From Porpolomopsis calyptriformis (Eukaryota > Basidiomycota > Agaricomycetes > Agaricales > Hygrophoraceae), in contig OX621168.1 in the NCBI GenBank assembly GCA_951640195.1, positions 1,984,001 through 2,048,000 on the forward strand: DNA of 64,000 nt, in the 5' to 3' direction. Positions 1-10,250 of this stretch are shown in pieces. Below the pieces are notes generated by a model. The model searched no databases. It saw only the letters and a list, made by a program, of their open reading frames with translations, and was not told where the DNA came from. Positions within the stretch are counted from its first letter, which is position 1; every line of letters starts with the position of its first letter. A program made the translations under genes and the position numbers.

Positions 1-503
1 GAAACTCAACGTCTTGCGCCGTTACAAGTGGGCGTTTAGACCGGAATACGACGAAATCAACACACCCGTAGTGTCGCCCCCTCGATTTTCTGGATTTATG
101 CCAGCGTGCGCGGAAGTGTTGAATGTAAGGTTTTCCAAGGAGCCACCTTGCTTGATGTTCACTGACCCTTGGTAGGACGAATTTTACTCACCGTCAGATT
201 CGGCCGGGTTGGCAAGAGATATCCTCATTGGTTTGTTAGACCATCCGACGGGATGGGCGGGACCATGGGAGGGGGATAGGATCCAAGTAAGTACCCAAAG
301 GCGACAAACGACGGATGTTGACACTCTTGATTTAGTTCATTGAAAACCTTGCGGACACTTGTGAACAGTTGAATGCCTTGCCGAAGGCCATGCGGGAATT
401 CTCATCTTTCGACATCTCTCGTCTGAACTGGGACCAACGGCTGAACCCGTGGTTTCCCAGTTTGACAAGTTACATTGGCGATTGCACCCCGAGTTGGGAG
501 TAA
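1..503 (+). CDS. 3' end of an unrecognised protein-coding gene (partial)
   Basis: Three exons read in phase to a stop at 501-503: 2-124, 176-286 and 336-503, separated by introns with GTAAGG/TAG and GTAAGT/TAG borders. Together they encode about 134 residues of the C-terminus. The upstream part lies outside the window. The peptide is soluble looking, rich in aromatic residues and acidic patches (for example FRPEYDEIN and WAGPWEGDR) and has no motif I recognise. The clean in-phase splicing supports a real gene rather than a chance ORF. Function unknown. Confidence 0.6.
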
Positions 504-793
504 GAATCTGAAAACCAAGAGGGCATTAGAGCGATATGATTCGCACTCGAATTTACGTGCATTGTTTGCACGCTCCGATTCTTGAACTTCTGATTTTCCA
601 ACAGTAGACGGTAGACTTTGTTTACATACCATTCCATTCAACATCCAATGACTTACCAGGGGTTGCAAATGCAGCGGGAAAGCACTGTAAGGTGTTATTG
701 ACACCGATCTTAGTAGCCTAGACCTAAAATGGCTATGGGCTAATTTCATGGCCATAATCACTCACGAGCACAAGCACTGACTCCGATACTTTC

Positions 794-2175
794 ATGTCTG
801 CGTTGCGGAGTACGTCAAGGGTGACGGGGTTGAATGCACGGGTCCGCCCCTATTATTCTTCGACAACAGTTCTGGGCTCGAGCGAGAGAGACTCGGGGTT
901 GCAGCTAGCTCCGCGAGGCACAAAGCGCGTCAAATTGGATGACACCTCTGCAGACATTGAAGATGTTCCAGAAGAGAGTACCCTCAGTAATCGAAAGTCA
1001 AGTTCGTCCTCTCTAAATCAAAAACGAGGAAATGCCTCGTCACCTCGTAAGGCCAAGCCCATCCAGAAATCTCTGAAGGTGCCGCACCCCAGCCCATCGC
1101 AATGGCGTGAAACGTATGACACCATTAAAGAGATGCGTTCACGCATCGTGGCGCCAGTGGACACGATGGGGTGTGATCAGGCTCAATTAAAGGAGGAAGA
1201 TCCCAAAGTAGGCGACTCATTTCAATGGGCTTTATTTTTCCTTATGGACACTGTCACAGAATCAACGGTTTGCAACCCTGGTGTCTCTCATGTTGTCATC
1301 ACAAACCAAAGATGAGGTGACGGACGCTGCTGTTTCGAGACTCCGAAATGCAATCGGAGGCAGCCTTACGGTGAATGCGATTATCGAAGCAGAGGAGATT
1401 ACAATCTCGGATGCTATAGCAAAAGTTGGCTTTTGGAGGCGCAAAACGCAGTCAGTTATGCCTCTTAGAGATTCCTGTGTATTGGCACTTATCTGCGTCG
1501 CCAAGATACTTAAAGCAGACCGCGGAACGACTTCGGGACGAATTTTCCTCCGACGTACCTGGAACCGTTGATGAGCTATGCTCTCTTCCCGGTGTGGGCC
1601 CGAAGATGGCGTTTCTGGCTCTTCAAGTCGCTTGGAAGCTGTGAGTGACTTTTCTTTTTGTACTTCCTTGTTAACTATTTGTTCCTTTTAGAAATGCGGG
1701 CATCGGTGTTGATGTACATGTCCATCGTATCACGAACAGATTAGGATGGCATCGTCCTCCTACGAAAAACCCGGAAGAAACACGGTATGTCCACATGTCG
1801 CAAAGTTGAGCATCCCTCATAGTATTCACGCCAGATTGAATCTTGAATCGTGGTTACCAACGGAATTGCACCCAGAAATCAATCATTTGCTTGTAGGGTT
1901 TGGCCAGGTCAGTTTTCCCCATTTTAAGCGATCACAGGCATCCACAGTCAGTATTATAGACTATCTGCCTTCCCGTCCGTCCTCGGTGTGACCTTTGCGA
2001 CTTGAGTTCAAGATCCCTATGTCCCAGTGCCCAAATTCCAAAGGGCGTAAAGACAAAGAGCCGAAAACGGTCTGGCCCAAAGATTGAGATTATTTTGGAT
2101 ACTGTTTCGGACCCAGCAAGCAGCGCTATCAACAGTGCGCCAGAGTCGCCTTTGGTTGACGGAGTTGCGGAATAG
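794..2175 (+). CDS. NTH1: Endonuclease III-like DNA glycosylase/AP lyase
   Basis: Bifunctional base-excision repair enzyme that removes oxidised pyrimidines and cleaves the abasic site, acting in nucleus and/or mitochondria. Exons 794-1207, 1260-1450, 1506-1640, 1692-1784, 1835-1907 and 1960-2175 join in phase. The first ~130 residues are Ser/Lys rich and poorly conserved. The catalytic core has the [11 protein letters not shown] segment, the helix-hairpin-helix LPGVGPKMA with the catalytic Lys, and [10 protein letters not shown] with the catalytic Asp. The last exon holds a four-Cys cluster (Cys-x6-Cys-x2-Cys-x7-Cys, beginning [11 protein letters not shown]), the expected [4Fe-4S] loop with a last spacing slightly longer than in E. 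coli Nth. A short polar tail follows. I chose the ATG at 794 as the first in-frame Met of the long first exon. Confidence 0.93.
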
Positions 2176-2463
2176 AATACATATATAGTTGTTGAACCGG
2201 GGGTAAGGTGAAACGAGCTGCTTTCCATTGAGGGAATGAAATAAACCAATGTCATTGTACATTACATATAGTACCATCCTTGTACTGTACATATTATCCA
2301 ACAGAACGAATTCAACCAACAACTACAACTTCCTTGCCAGGGGGGTGGCACTACTTCCAGCCGGCATACTAGACCAGGTTCGGGTGTCTGAGAACTATTA
2401 GACTTTGAGTTTCCTTTTTTGATGAGGAAGTGATGGTATTCCTGAAGCCTCCGCGAGCGGTGA

Positions 2464-5400
2464 TTACTGAGGTTTCATAGAGCCTTCAGATGCAAGCGCA
2501 ATACCATCTTTCGCTGTTCGAGGACGGCTGGATTTTGACCAAACTCCCGACGAACGGTTAGAATTTCTTGAATCTCCGCGATCAGAAGGTTGCTGACATG
2601 AAGTTGAAGTTGGTGGCGTGTTGGGTGAGACTGGTTCAATCACCGAGGTGGATTGGTGAGATAAAGTAGACACTGCCGATTTAAGCGAGTCATCCTCTGA
2701 TGTTCGGGGACTGTAGGTTTCAGGGATATGTTCTGAGGTAGAAGAAACATTATCTCCAGAACCCTGGCCAGTAGCGACATGTTGAGATAAAGTGGGCGGG
2801 GTTCCGGGTATTTTCAGGCGTAAAATGTTTCCTGCGCCTCCACGAGCAGTGGATTGCCGAGGATCAGCGGATGGCTTTGTAGTTGCTTTGGGGTGCAACA
2901 TATTTCCTGCACCTCCACGAGCAGTGGATTGACAAGATAAAGCGGGTGAGGTTCTAGGATCTTCAGTGCGCAAAATGGTTCCGCACCGAAGAGTCGAAAG
3001 TGGATTAGACGCTTCCAGTGGGACCAGGGTGTCAGCTACTGATGCCTTACATTTATCGGACCCAGTGGCTTTCCCAGACAGCGCAGGAAAGAAGCTTCGG
3101 GCGACCTCACGGACAGCGGATGGCAAAGTTGATGTTGAAGGGGTACTCGGCCTTTCTTGATTGAGAATCGTGTTGTCTTGTAACATCTGGGTACTGCCGA
3201 TTTGTGGTTTGACTGTTGATAAAGGGTGAAGAAGGTTTCCTGCACCACCACGAGCAGTAGTAGATCGTGGATGTAATGTTGGCCAGGTATTAGGAGCACC
3301 CTGAAGGCTGTTAATACTCGGGTTGTCGATTGATCATAAACACAACTTACTTTGATCATAGGCGTAGTGTTACTGCCCAAGGTCTGACGACTGTTTGGAT
3401 CTTCACATGCATAATTAGTAGAAATCAGGGAGTTGTTGCATGTCGAAATCTTAAGATCCACACTCACCAAAAGGAGGAACATTGAAAGGAGCAAAGTCCA
3501 CAGGCGGCATTGACACACCAGGTGACATTTCTTCAGGAATCGATGAAAGATGACCATCTGCCACCGGCCCTGCGAGCGGTATGTTTGTGCCGTCTACCTA
3601 GAAATCACCGGATAAATCAGCACCGGAAGTCTGTACATACTGTGTAACTGCTTGGCCATATGGTAATGAAAAGCAGCAAGAATGACACCGCAGAGGCTAG
3701 ACATGTCAAAACTCACAGTTACAGTATAGGGAGGAACACTCGCGGAGGAATTCACCAAAGATTTTAATATTTCAGCGATTCTCTCGAACTTGGGTCTCTG
3801 TGTCGACTGATGAGCCCAACCATCCTGAAGTAGCCCCCACATGGGACCCGTAAGCCCTCTTTGCACAAATTCTTCTTCTTCGGGCTTTTCTGGGCGTTCG
3901 CGTTTGATGACAACAACTTGCTGAAATTCACTCTCTTGAAGATACTGGAACGGAGCCTCATCGGTAAAGATCTATCAATCCAATGAGTTGTAATCAAGCA
4001 TTTTAAACAGGTGAATTTACTTGATATGCTGACATAGAGAATGCATAAACATCAGTCGCGAAAGTCCGTTTGCCTGAGCACAGGCTCTCGGGTGCCATAA
4101 AGGGCTTGGTGCCTAGTATTACTGGGGTTTGATTTAGGAGCTCATTGCTCATTGGTTGGGAGGATTGGGATGAGATCTTTGAAAGACCAAAGTCGGCTAT
4201 CCGTGCGCGACAGGCATCATCAACAAGAATATTCGCCTATCTGTTTTCAGTTATATTCAATGTAGAAACGGTGGCTACGCACAGGTTTTAGGTCACCGTG
4301 GACAACCTTTAAAGAAGTATTGTTGACTTATAAGCGAGGAGTGAATTCGACTGCTGACCTTTTTTGAATGGAGGAATTGCATTCCCTGAGAAATTTCTAA
4401 ACACTAGAAGAAATAAGAGTGGAACGAAGGCAGTGATGAGGATTGAAAGGCACCATCACTACGCGATTGTGGCCAGGAAATTCTATAATTCACGTAAGAT
4501 CAGAAAGCATTCGAAGTCGTAAAAGTGACACAAACTGGAAAGAAAGTCCATTGCATTGCCATACCGATAGAGCTCCGAGACCAGGAGTGGTGGTTGTGAA
4601 TCTATAGAGGCGCCAAAAAAACGTGCAACATGTGGATGTTTCATTGACCGCCAGATTTCAATTTCTTTCCCAATATCCTAAGAGTGAAGTTGATTAATGA
4701 TGGTTAAACCAGGCATAATTTTGGAGGCAGACCAAGAGTTTGGTTTCTCGTGTGAGCTTCTTGACTGCAACCCTGCGGCCATCCCATCGACCGACATACA
4801 CAGTACCAGAAGCACCCTTTCCAATCATTTCGGTTTCGATTAAAATCTCTAGCGGCGATAGTGCCCAATCGTAAATTCTGAATGGTGTCGAATCACCATC
4901 GGCTCGTTGCGTAAGAATCTGGAGACTTGAAGAGGCGAATTGTCTTTGAACATCATCGTCAATGCCTCTTCGAAGGCTCTGCGTGATTAAATGGTGGGTA
5001 TACAAAGGTTGGATAAACTTGAGTGCCTACATTTTGCAGACCACGGATGGCGTCCACAAGTTGCTCACTTTGTACGTTAAGAGCTTCTACGATTCTGTCA
5101 TCATTGTTCTGGAGCTGGTTTAAAGTAAAAGCCAGTTGAGCTTGGTCACATCGACGAGCTTCCTCGAAGTGAGCCGTGACAGATGTAAGGGTCATCACCG
5201 ATTGGAGCTATAATGAGGGATGTCACTGTTCCCCGACATAGAAGCCAATACAGAACAGTACGTGAAAAATCTCCACACAACTGTCTAGTGAACGATGCGC
5301 ATTGCCAATGCTATCAGATATTTCTTTCCGTTGCAAGAAGCGTTGTAAAAGTGTCTTCTTTGACAGTCCTACAACGCAGCAACGAATGTTCTCCAGTGTA

Positions 5401-5684
5401 CTTGAAAGAAAGATCCTGAATTTTTCACTCTCAATGAAAAAGGTAACAACCCACTTAAAGAACACGATTAAATGATCTGAAACATTGTGGGCCACGCAAA
5501 GGCGATTGATTTGGAGGCAAATGTCTGTAGATCGCTGGAAAAGGTAAAAACATTGGTTTTGATTGTCTTCCACCCTATCCAATGCTTGAGCAATAAGCCG
5601 GATAGTTACTTTGGCAGGAGAGAGGAAGGGTGCAATGTCGGTAAGGGAGGCAAGAAGATCCAATGAATCCGTCCGGCTCAGCAT
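2464..5684 (-). CDS. TKL-like protein kinase with MLKL-type N-terminus and RGGAGN-repeat tail
   Basis: Roughly a dozen exons on the minus strand; exon 1 is 5684-5262 and exon 2 starts at 5207. The first ~190 residues are all-helical, with SPAKVTIRLIAQALD at the front, like the four-helix MLKL-type domain that often precedes fungal TKL kinases. The kinase domain has the glycine loop GKGASGTVYVG, the VAVKK lysine, HGDLKPAN (Gly replaces the usual Arg of HRD), IADFGLSK and PFMAPESL, so it should be active. The region from about 3600 down to 2464 is a long Ser/Thr/Pro-rich tail with three ARGGAGN(L/M/I)L motifs, at about 3240-3262, 2893-2920 and 2826-2852. This motif is characteristic of fungal DUF3602 proteins. 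An internal splice near 4380-4560 (a short exon encoding KFPGHNR) is less certain. Substrate unknown; a cell-death role is only suggested by the N-terminus. Confidence 0.82.
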
Positions 5685-5953
5685 GGCAGAAGGAAGACGT
5701 GGTAGATGTCTGGCTTCTCATTTGGTCCCCCTTATCTTAGAGTTCCTTCCGACAGTCCCATCATCCTGATACGCGCTTACTTCGTATTTGTATATATTTC
5801 TACGTGCACTATCAGCGGCGAATAAACAAGTTCTGGCCAGAAACTCACACACCTCGGCCTCAATCCAGTATGGACACTGCATGAGCCATTTCAAGTTCGG
5901 AGTGGCGTGCTAGGACAGCTCGTAATTTCAGGGATGGAGGGGTGTCTGGGAGG

Positions 5954-6007
5954 AATGTAATTGATGTGAGAACAAGTTAAAAAACATGTTCTCACGTCAA
6001 TTACATT
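5954..6007. repeat. Hairpin-forming inverted repeat, 21-bp arms
   Basis: Arms 5954-5974 and 5987-6007 are complementary with one mismatch around a 12-nt A-rich loop. It lies in the gap between the divergent kinase and ammonium transporter genes. It may be the remnant of a MITE or a cruciform-prone regulatory site. No flanking target-site duplication was evident. Confidence 0.75.
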
Positions 6008-6076
6008 TGGCTACGTGCAAAAACACTGCTTTGTCACTCAAGTATTGTACGGCAGCAGCATCGCTCGACTATTGTC

Positions 6077-6389
6077 ATCATCCAACAGGACCCTGTTCAA
6101 CGCCAGCGATCGTCGCTAGTGTTACTCGGTAAGATGATTGGGTGAGTGCCTGCTCTACAACGGAAGTCTGTCGTGATGGAGGTGAGGTTAACTATGGTCA
6201 TCCCAGTAGGACCCTGCTGTTTAACGCCAGCGATTGTCGTCTAGTGCTACTCGGGTCAGGTGAGTACCTGCTCAATGACATAAGCCTACCGTGATGGAGG
6301 TCAGCCCAGCAGAACCCTAATGTTATCAGACGCCAGCACTCGTCTTTGGTCTAGCGTTACTTGAGTATTGCCATACAAGATGATTAGGT
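6077..6389. repeat. Degenerate ~100-120 bp tandem repeat upstream of the ammonium transporter
   Basis: Three imperfect copies start near 6077, 6198 and 6302. Each carries a run like AGGACCCTG, then ACGCCAGC, then TAGTG(T/C)TACT. The first two end with CGTGATGGAGGT. The third is the most diverged. The array ends about 90 bp before the inferred start codon. The rest of 5685-6481 shows only this array and the hairpin at 5954. Confidence 0.7.
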
Positions 6390-6481
6390 TTGTCCCTCGC
6401 GCCCGTGCAAATACCCCGCCATATTTCTTTTGTCCCCTACGAGAACATCGGGGTCCTCAATTGTAACCTCGCTTCTATACT

Positions 6482-8298
6482 ATGCTGAACATCTCGTATG
6501 ATTCTTGTGAATCTATGTTGTTTTGGCTCACAAGTCCCTTTGCTAACTTGTCGTTTTATCTTAGCGGGAGACCTTCATGGGTACGATGACGAAAATGGGG
6601 TTACATATGTGTATAATGGCGGGGATATTGCTTGGACCTTAGCATCAACGGCTTTGGTCTGGATTATGATCCCAGGCGTTGGGTTTCTGTATTCAGGTCT
6701 GCTTAGGAGGAAGAATGCGCTCTCTATGATTTGGGCCAGCATGACCACGCTAGCGGTTGTCTCATTTCAAGTGTGTACATTTGCTGATCTGTTCTTAACG
6801 ACATCCCCACACCCCCACACCAGTGGTTTTTTTGGGGTTTCTCCCTCACATTTAGTGAGACCAGTAAAAACCCATTTATTGGCAACCTAAGTATGTATTA
6901 GCGGTAGGCCTATTTTTTCTCCTAACTAACGAACGTGTGGTTCTGCTCGCAGGATATATCGGCCTGAATAAAGTTCTTGTGCAACGATCTACTGGCAGTC
7001 CCCGGGTTCCACAGATTGTGTTCTGCGTCTTCCAGCTTATGTTTGCAGCAATCACGTACGCAGAAATTTACCCCAATAACTAGCATTTCACCGAGATTCT
7101 TATCTGCAGGCCTGCGCTTGCGATTGGTGCGGTTGCAGAGAGGAGCCGTCTCGGGCCTCTCATGGTCTTCGTCTTTCTTTGGTCCACTCTCGTCTATGAC
7201 CCGATTGCATACTGGAACTGGAATTTCAATGGCTGGTCAAATGTCCTCGGCGGCCTTGACTTCGCTGGTGGAACACCTGTGCACATCTCCTCCGGAACTG
7301 CAGCTCTGGCAATCTCTCTCTTTCTTGGCAAGCGAACGGACTTTGACACTCGACCCAATGCGTTCAAGGCCCATAATGCCACTCATGTTGTTCTCGGAAC
7401 CGTCTTTCTCTGGTTCGGGTGGTTTGGGTTCAATGGAGGATCTGCATTGTCTGCGAACCTGAGGGCGACAAATGCTTGTATTGTTACAAATACGGCCGCT
7501 AGTGTTGGAGGACTAACTTGGATGGTTTTGGTACATCTTTATCATTCTTCATCTCTTTAAGATAGCTCATGAGTACCTTCACATATAGGATTGGTCGTCA
7601 GTAAAAAAATGGTCCGCTGTTAGCTTCTGCACGGGTGCCATTGCGGGCCTTGTGGCCATTACACCTGCCTCTGGTTATGTTGGTGCTCGTAGGTGGGACG
7701 TTATTCTTTGCATATACTAACTCATCACCTAACTTAGCTGCATCCGTCCTCTTCGGTGTTGTCGCTGGCACCTTTTGCAATTTTGCCACGCAGATCAAGA
7801 AGATGATTAATTGCGACGATGCCCACGATGTCTGTCTGATAGTTATTTCTTCAACTTCTTTGCTCACATTCGGTACGGACCAGATTTTCGCGGTCCATGC
7901 TATTGGTGGCTTGTTGGGTAACCTGCTGACTGGCATCTTTGCTCAAAAGAGCATTGCGGCATCCGATGGTTTCACCAGCATTCCTGGTGGATGGCTTGAC
8001 CACCACTGGAAACAGCTAGCAATCCAGTTGGCTGACTCTGTAGCCGGTTTAGCATATACATTCTTCATGACTGTGAGCTTTCTCTCCTCTACATTTCAAG
8101 TGACTAGCACAATATTAATCGTCTTCATCTCAGCTAATCATACTTGGCACAATGCATATCTTCCCCCCTCTCCGCCTTCTCTGTCTTCCAGAAGAACAAG
8201 ACGATGGTATCGATAAAGTCGAGATGGCCGAATTTGCTTACGACTACGTCAGTCTCCAAGAGGAAATCGAGATACCTGCCGGGGATGGACAAAATTGA
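6482..8298 (+). CDS. AMT: Ammonium transporter, Amt/Mep family
   Basis: Plasma-membrane ammonium permease. The start is set by a 25-nt first exon (6482-6506) that splices at 6565 to give an N-terminus beginning MLNISYDSSGDLHG, leading into VYNGGDIAW as in basidiomycete AMTs. Further introns begin at 6771, after GNL, after AAIT, after WMVL, after GYVGAP, after DDAHD and after FFMT; all join in phase. Hallmarks are MIPGVGFLYSGLLRRKNALS, DFAGGTPVHISSG, WFGWFGFNGGSALS, the pore-region HAIGG and the GGWLDHHW region. There are eleven predicted membrane helices and an acidic cytoplasmic tail, EFAYDYV and beyond. Control by nitrogen supply is expected for the family but was not read from this sequence. 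The tandem repeat at 6077-6389 lies just upstream. Confidence 0.95.
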
Positions 8299-8642
8299 GC
8301 CATGTTGTTGAGGCTGCAACGCGGAGGATGACGCAAAGTATAGACTAAGAAAGTGTTGGGAACAGTGTGTTTAGCTTGAAATGGGCATCCGTTTGGCGTG
8401 TTTGACCTATGTGTCGATATGCTTGACTTCGGAAGTGAGGCAGTAATGTGAATCATCAAAAAATAGTCTATTACACAAGTCGATATCGGGGGATACGGTC
8501 TCGTTAATCGTTACAAATAATTTGGGTCCTTCCACCACTTGCAAAATCCGTGGTGTCGACGGTACATATTTCCGCCTTCTATCAGGATGAGTCAAATTAT
8601 AGTGGATAAAACAAATGGAAAATTAGGCTGACCGGTCGTTGA
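8299..8642. other. Intergenic, convergent 3' ends
   Basis: This gap between the 3' ends of the ammonium transporter and SUS1 holds only short ORFs without family resemblance. I see no RNA gene or repeat in it; it is presumably the two 3' UTRs. Confidence 0.5.
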
Positions 8643-9110
8643 CTAACACGATTCGAGCTGCTTCTCTAAACACTGTCGGATCAGAGCCATTATCTCTTTT
8701 CTAATCGCTAATGGGAATGAGGCTTCGGAGAGGTGAATAAATAAATTGCGTAGGGGCTCATATATGACTCACTCTGAGCATGTCGAGACAAATCTTCCAT
8801 TAAATCTCTGAACGAAAGTGGGCTTATTGCCCTCGCCCTTTCTGCACAGCTGTCATTTGGCTTGAGTCCAACAACAAACCGATCTGAACCAGCCACCTTT
8901 GCTATGGTGTCTCAAATCATCTACCCACCCGCTTTCGTTCAATTTGAGGATGATCAGTTGCTGCAATCTATTTCGGAAAAGGTCAAGACACGAGTCTTCG
9001 GTAAAAGGTCCAAGTTACCTGTCCCACTCGCCGCTCTCGACTAACTTTGGCTGGATTTGTGAGTAAACGGCATCACTTTCGGACGACCCATTGACACCTG
9101 TGACAGGCAT
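8643..9110 (-). CDS. SUS1: SUS1/ENY2, SAGA deubiquitinase and TREX-2 subunit
   Basis: A 98-residue protein that bridges the SAGA H2B-deubiquitinating module and the TREX-2 mRNA export complex. It is split over four small exons: 9110-9019, 8967-8897, 8841-8773 and 8707-8643. Spliced, it has the family plan: an acidic N-terminus, YSQIQPKLVESGEWDR, then LILKLNESGWVDDLR-type helices (compare LIECGWKDQLK of human ENY2), then RAISPLSFRDLMEDL and a basic amphipathic C-terminal helix ending CLEKQLESC. Phases are 2, 1 and 1 and all agree. The last acceptor is the first of two TAGs seven bases apart; the second would create an early stop. It is divergent from RPA34 with a 183-bp shared promoter. Yeast SUS1 is also unusually intron-rich for its size. 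Confidence 0.9.
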
Positions 9111-9293
9111 GGCCGGTTGTTCTTGAATCCACGCAGAGACTGCGTCTTCTCATGCACGGGGTGATGAGAATGACATCATGTTTACATTCAAGGCTGTTGA
9201 CAAACAAGAGACAACTTCTCATTGTTTGGTACTGTGGCACTTGGGTAACCACTATTCAACCGAAGATCGCGCCAACAAAGAAAAGACGGGAAG

Positions 9294-10092
9294 ATGGCGA
9301 ATGTGCTGCACTCCACATCAGATCGTGGCAAAAATGATGCTCATTGGGCTTTTGAGCCTCCAGTTGGTGCTGTTCCGGTCGACTGCGACATGGATTTTGG
9401 CGATTTCGATTGGAACACCCTGGATGATAACGAGGATTTAGAACTGTGGCTTATGCGCGTCCCGGAGGGGGTGGGTTCTTCCTCATTCGATTCCGAGCAG
9501 TCCGAGGGAGAACTATTCTATGCAGGTCAAATCCAAGCACCTAGAGAACCTGCAAATCGAACTTCCGCCTACCTCTCACGATTCACGGGTGGGCGTTCTG
9601 AGACGAAAACACGCCACGTATGATATTTGCTCACTCGAAGGAAACAATGAGCATGCTACCGGAGGTGAAGAACTTCAAGGGGTGTATTGCCTGCTGCCGC
9701 GAAAAGAGGCGTCTGGCACGAAACTTTATCAAGGTCTTCTATTCTCTTTCCATTCTCGCCAGCTACTTATGCGATTTCTTGGGCGTACAGCTCCAAAGCC
9801 CATCGCTCGCCACATCGTGGTGTCCGCGCAGCCTGTGTTGCCCACTCCAGATGCGACATCTGAAGCTCTACCAGAAGGAACCCAGGTGCAACGGAACCCT
9901 CCCCGGCAACAGTACTCTGATGACCTCCTGAAACACACGTTCTTGCCTTATGGTTCCGAAGCGCCAACCTACAGCGAGCTCGTGAACACGGAAAACGTGA
10001 AGGCACGCGAGGAAGGTCTGCTGCCGGATTTAATGTCCAAAGAGAAGGAGGCAGCGAAGACGAAAATAAAGAAACGGAATAGGATTAGTTAA
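9294..10092 (+). CDS. RPA34: RNA polymerase I subunit RPA34 (A34.5-like)
   Basis: Likely the Pol I-specific subunit that pairs with RPA49 and supports elongation in the nucleolus. Exons 9294-9470, 9526-9733 and 9791-10092 join in phase. Family-like features are an early acidic/aromatic segment (DFDWNTLDDNEDLELWLMR), the strand region KHLENLQIELPP, a middle ending LLPRKEASGTKLYQ, and the conserved APKPIARHIV after the second intron. A Pro-rich stretch and a Lys-rich tail (AAKTKIKKRNRIS) follow. Fungal RPA34s often have a longer basic N-terminus, so an upstream exon is possible, but none was clear in the short gap to SUS1. Confidence 0.78.
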
Positions 10093-10250
10093 GAAGTTTA
10101 TGCTGGTTAACAGTCAAGACTGACTTATACAAAATGGGCACTTCTTGATACATCCAGACCGTTGACGAGAAAAGAAAAAGGTCAATTAGAGCCACAGACA
10201 CGAACAGTGAAGTAATAAAATTAATGGTGCTCGTAAACCAATTCGTGAAA

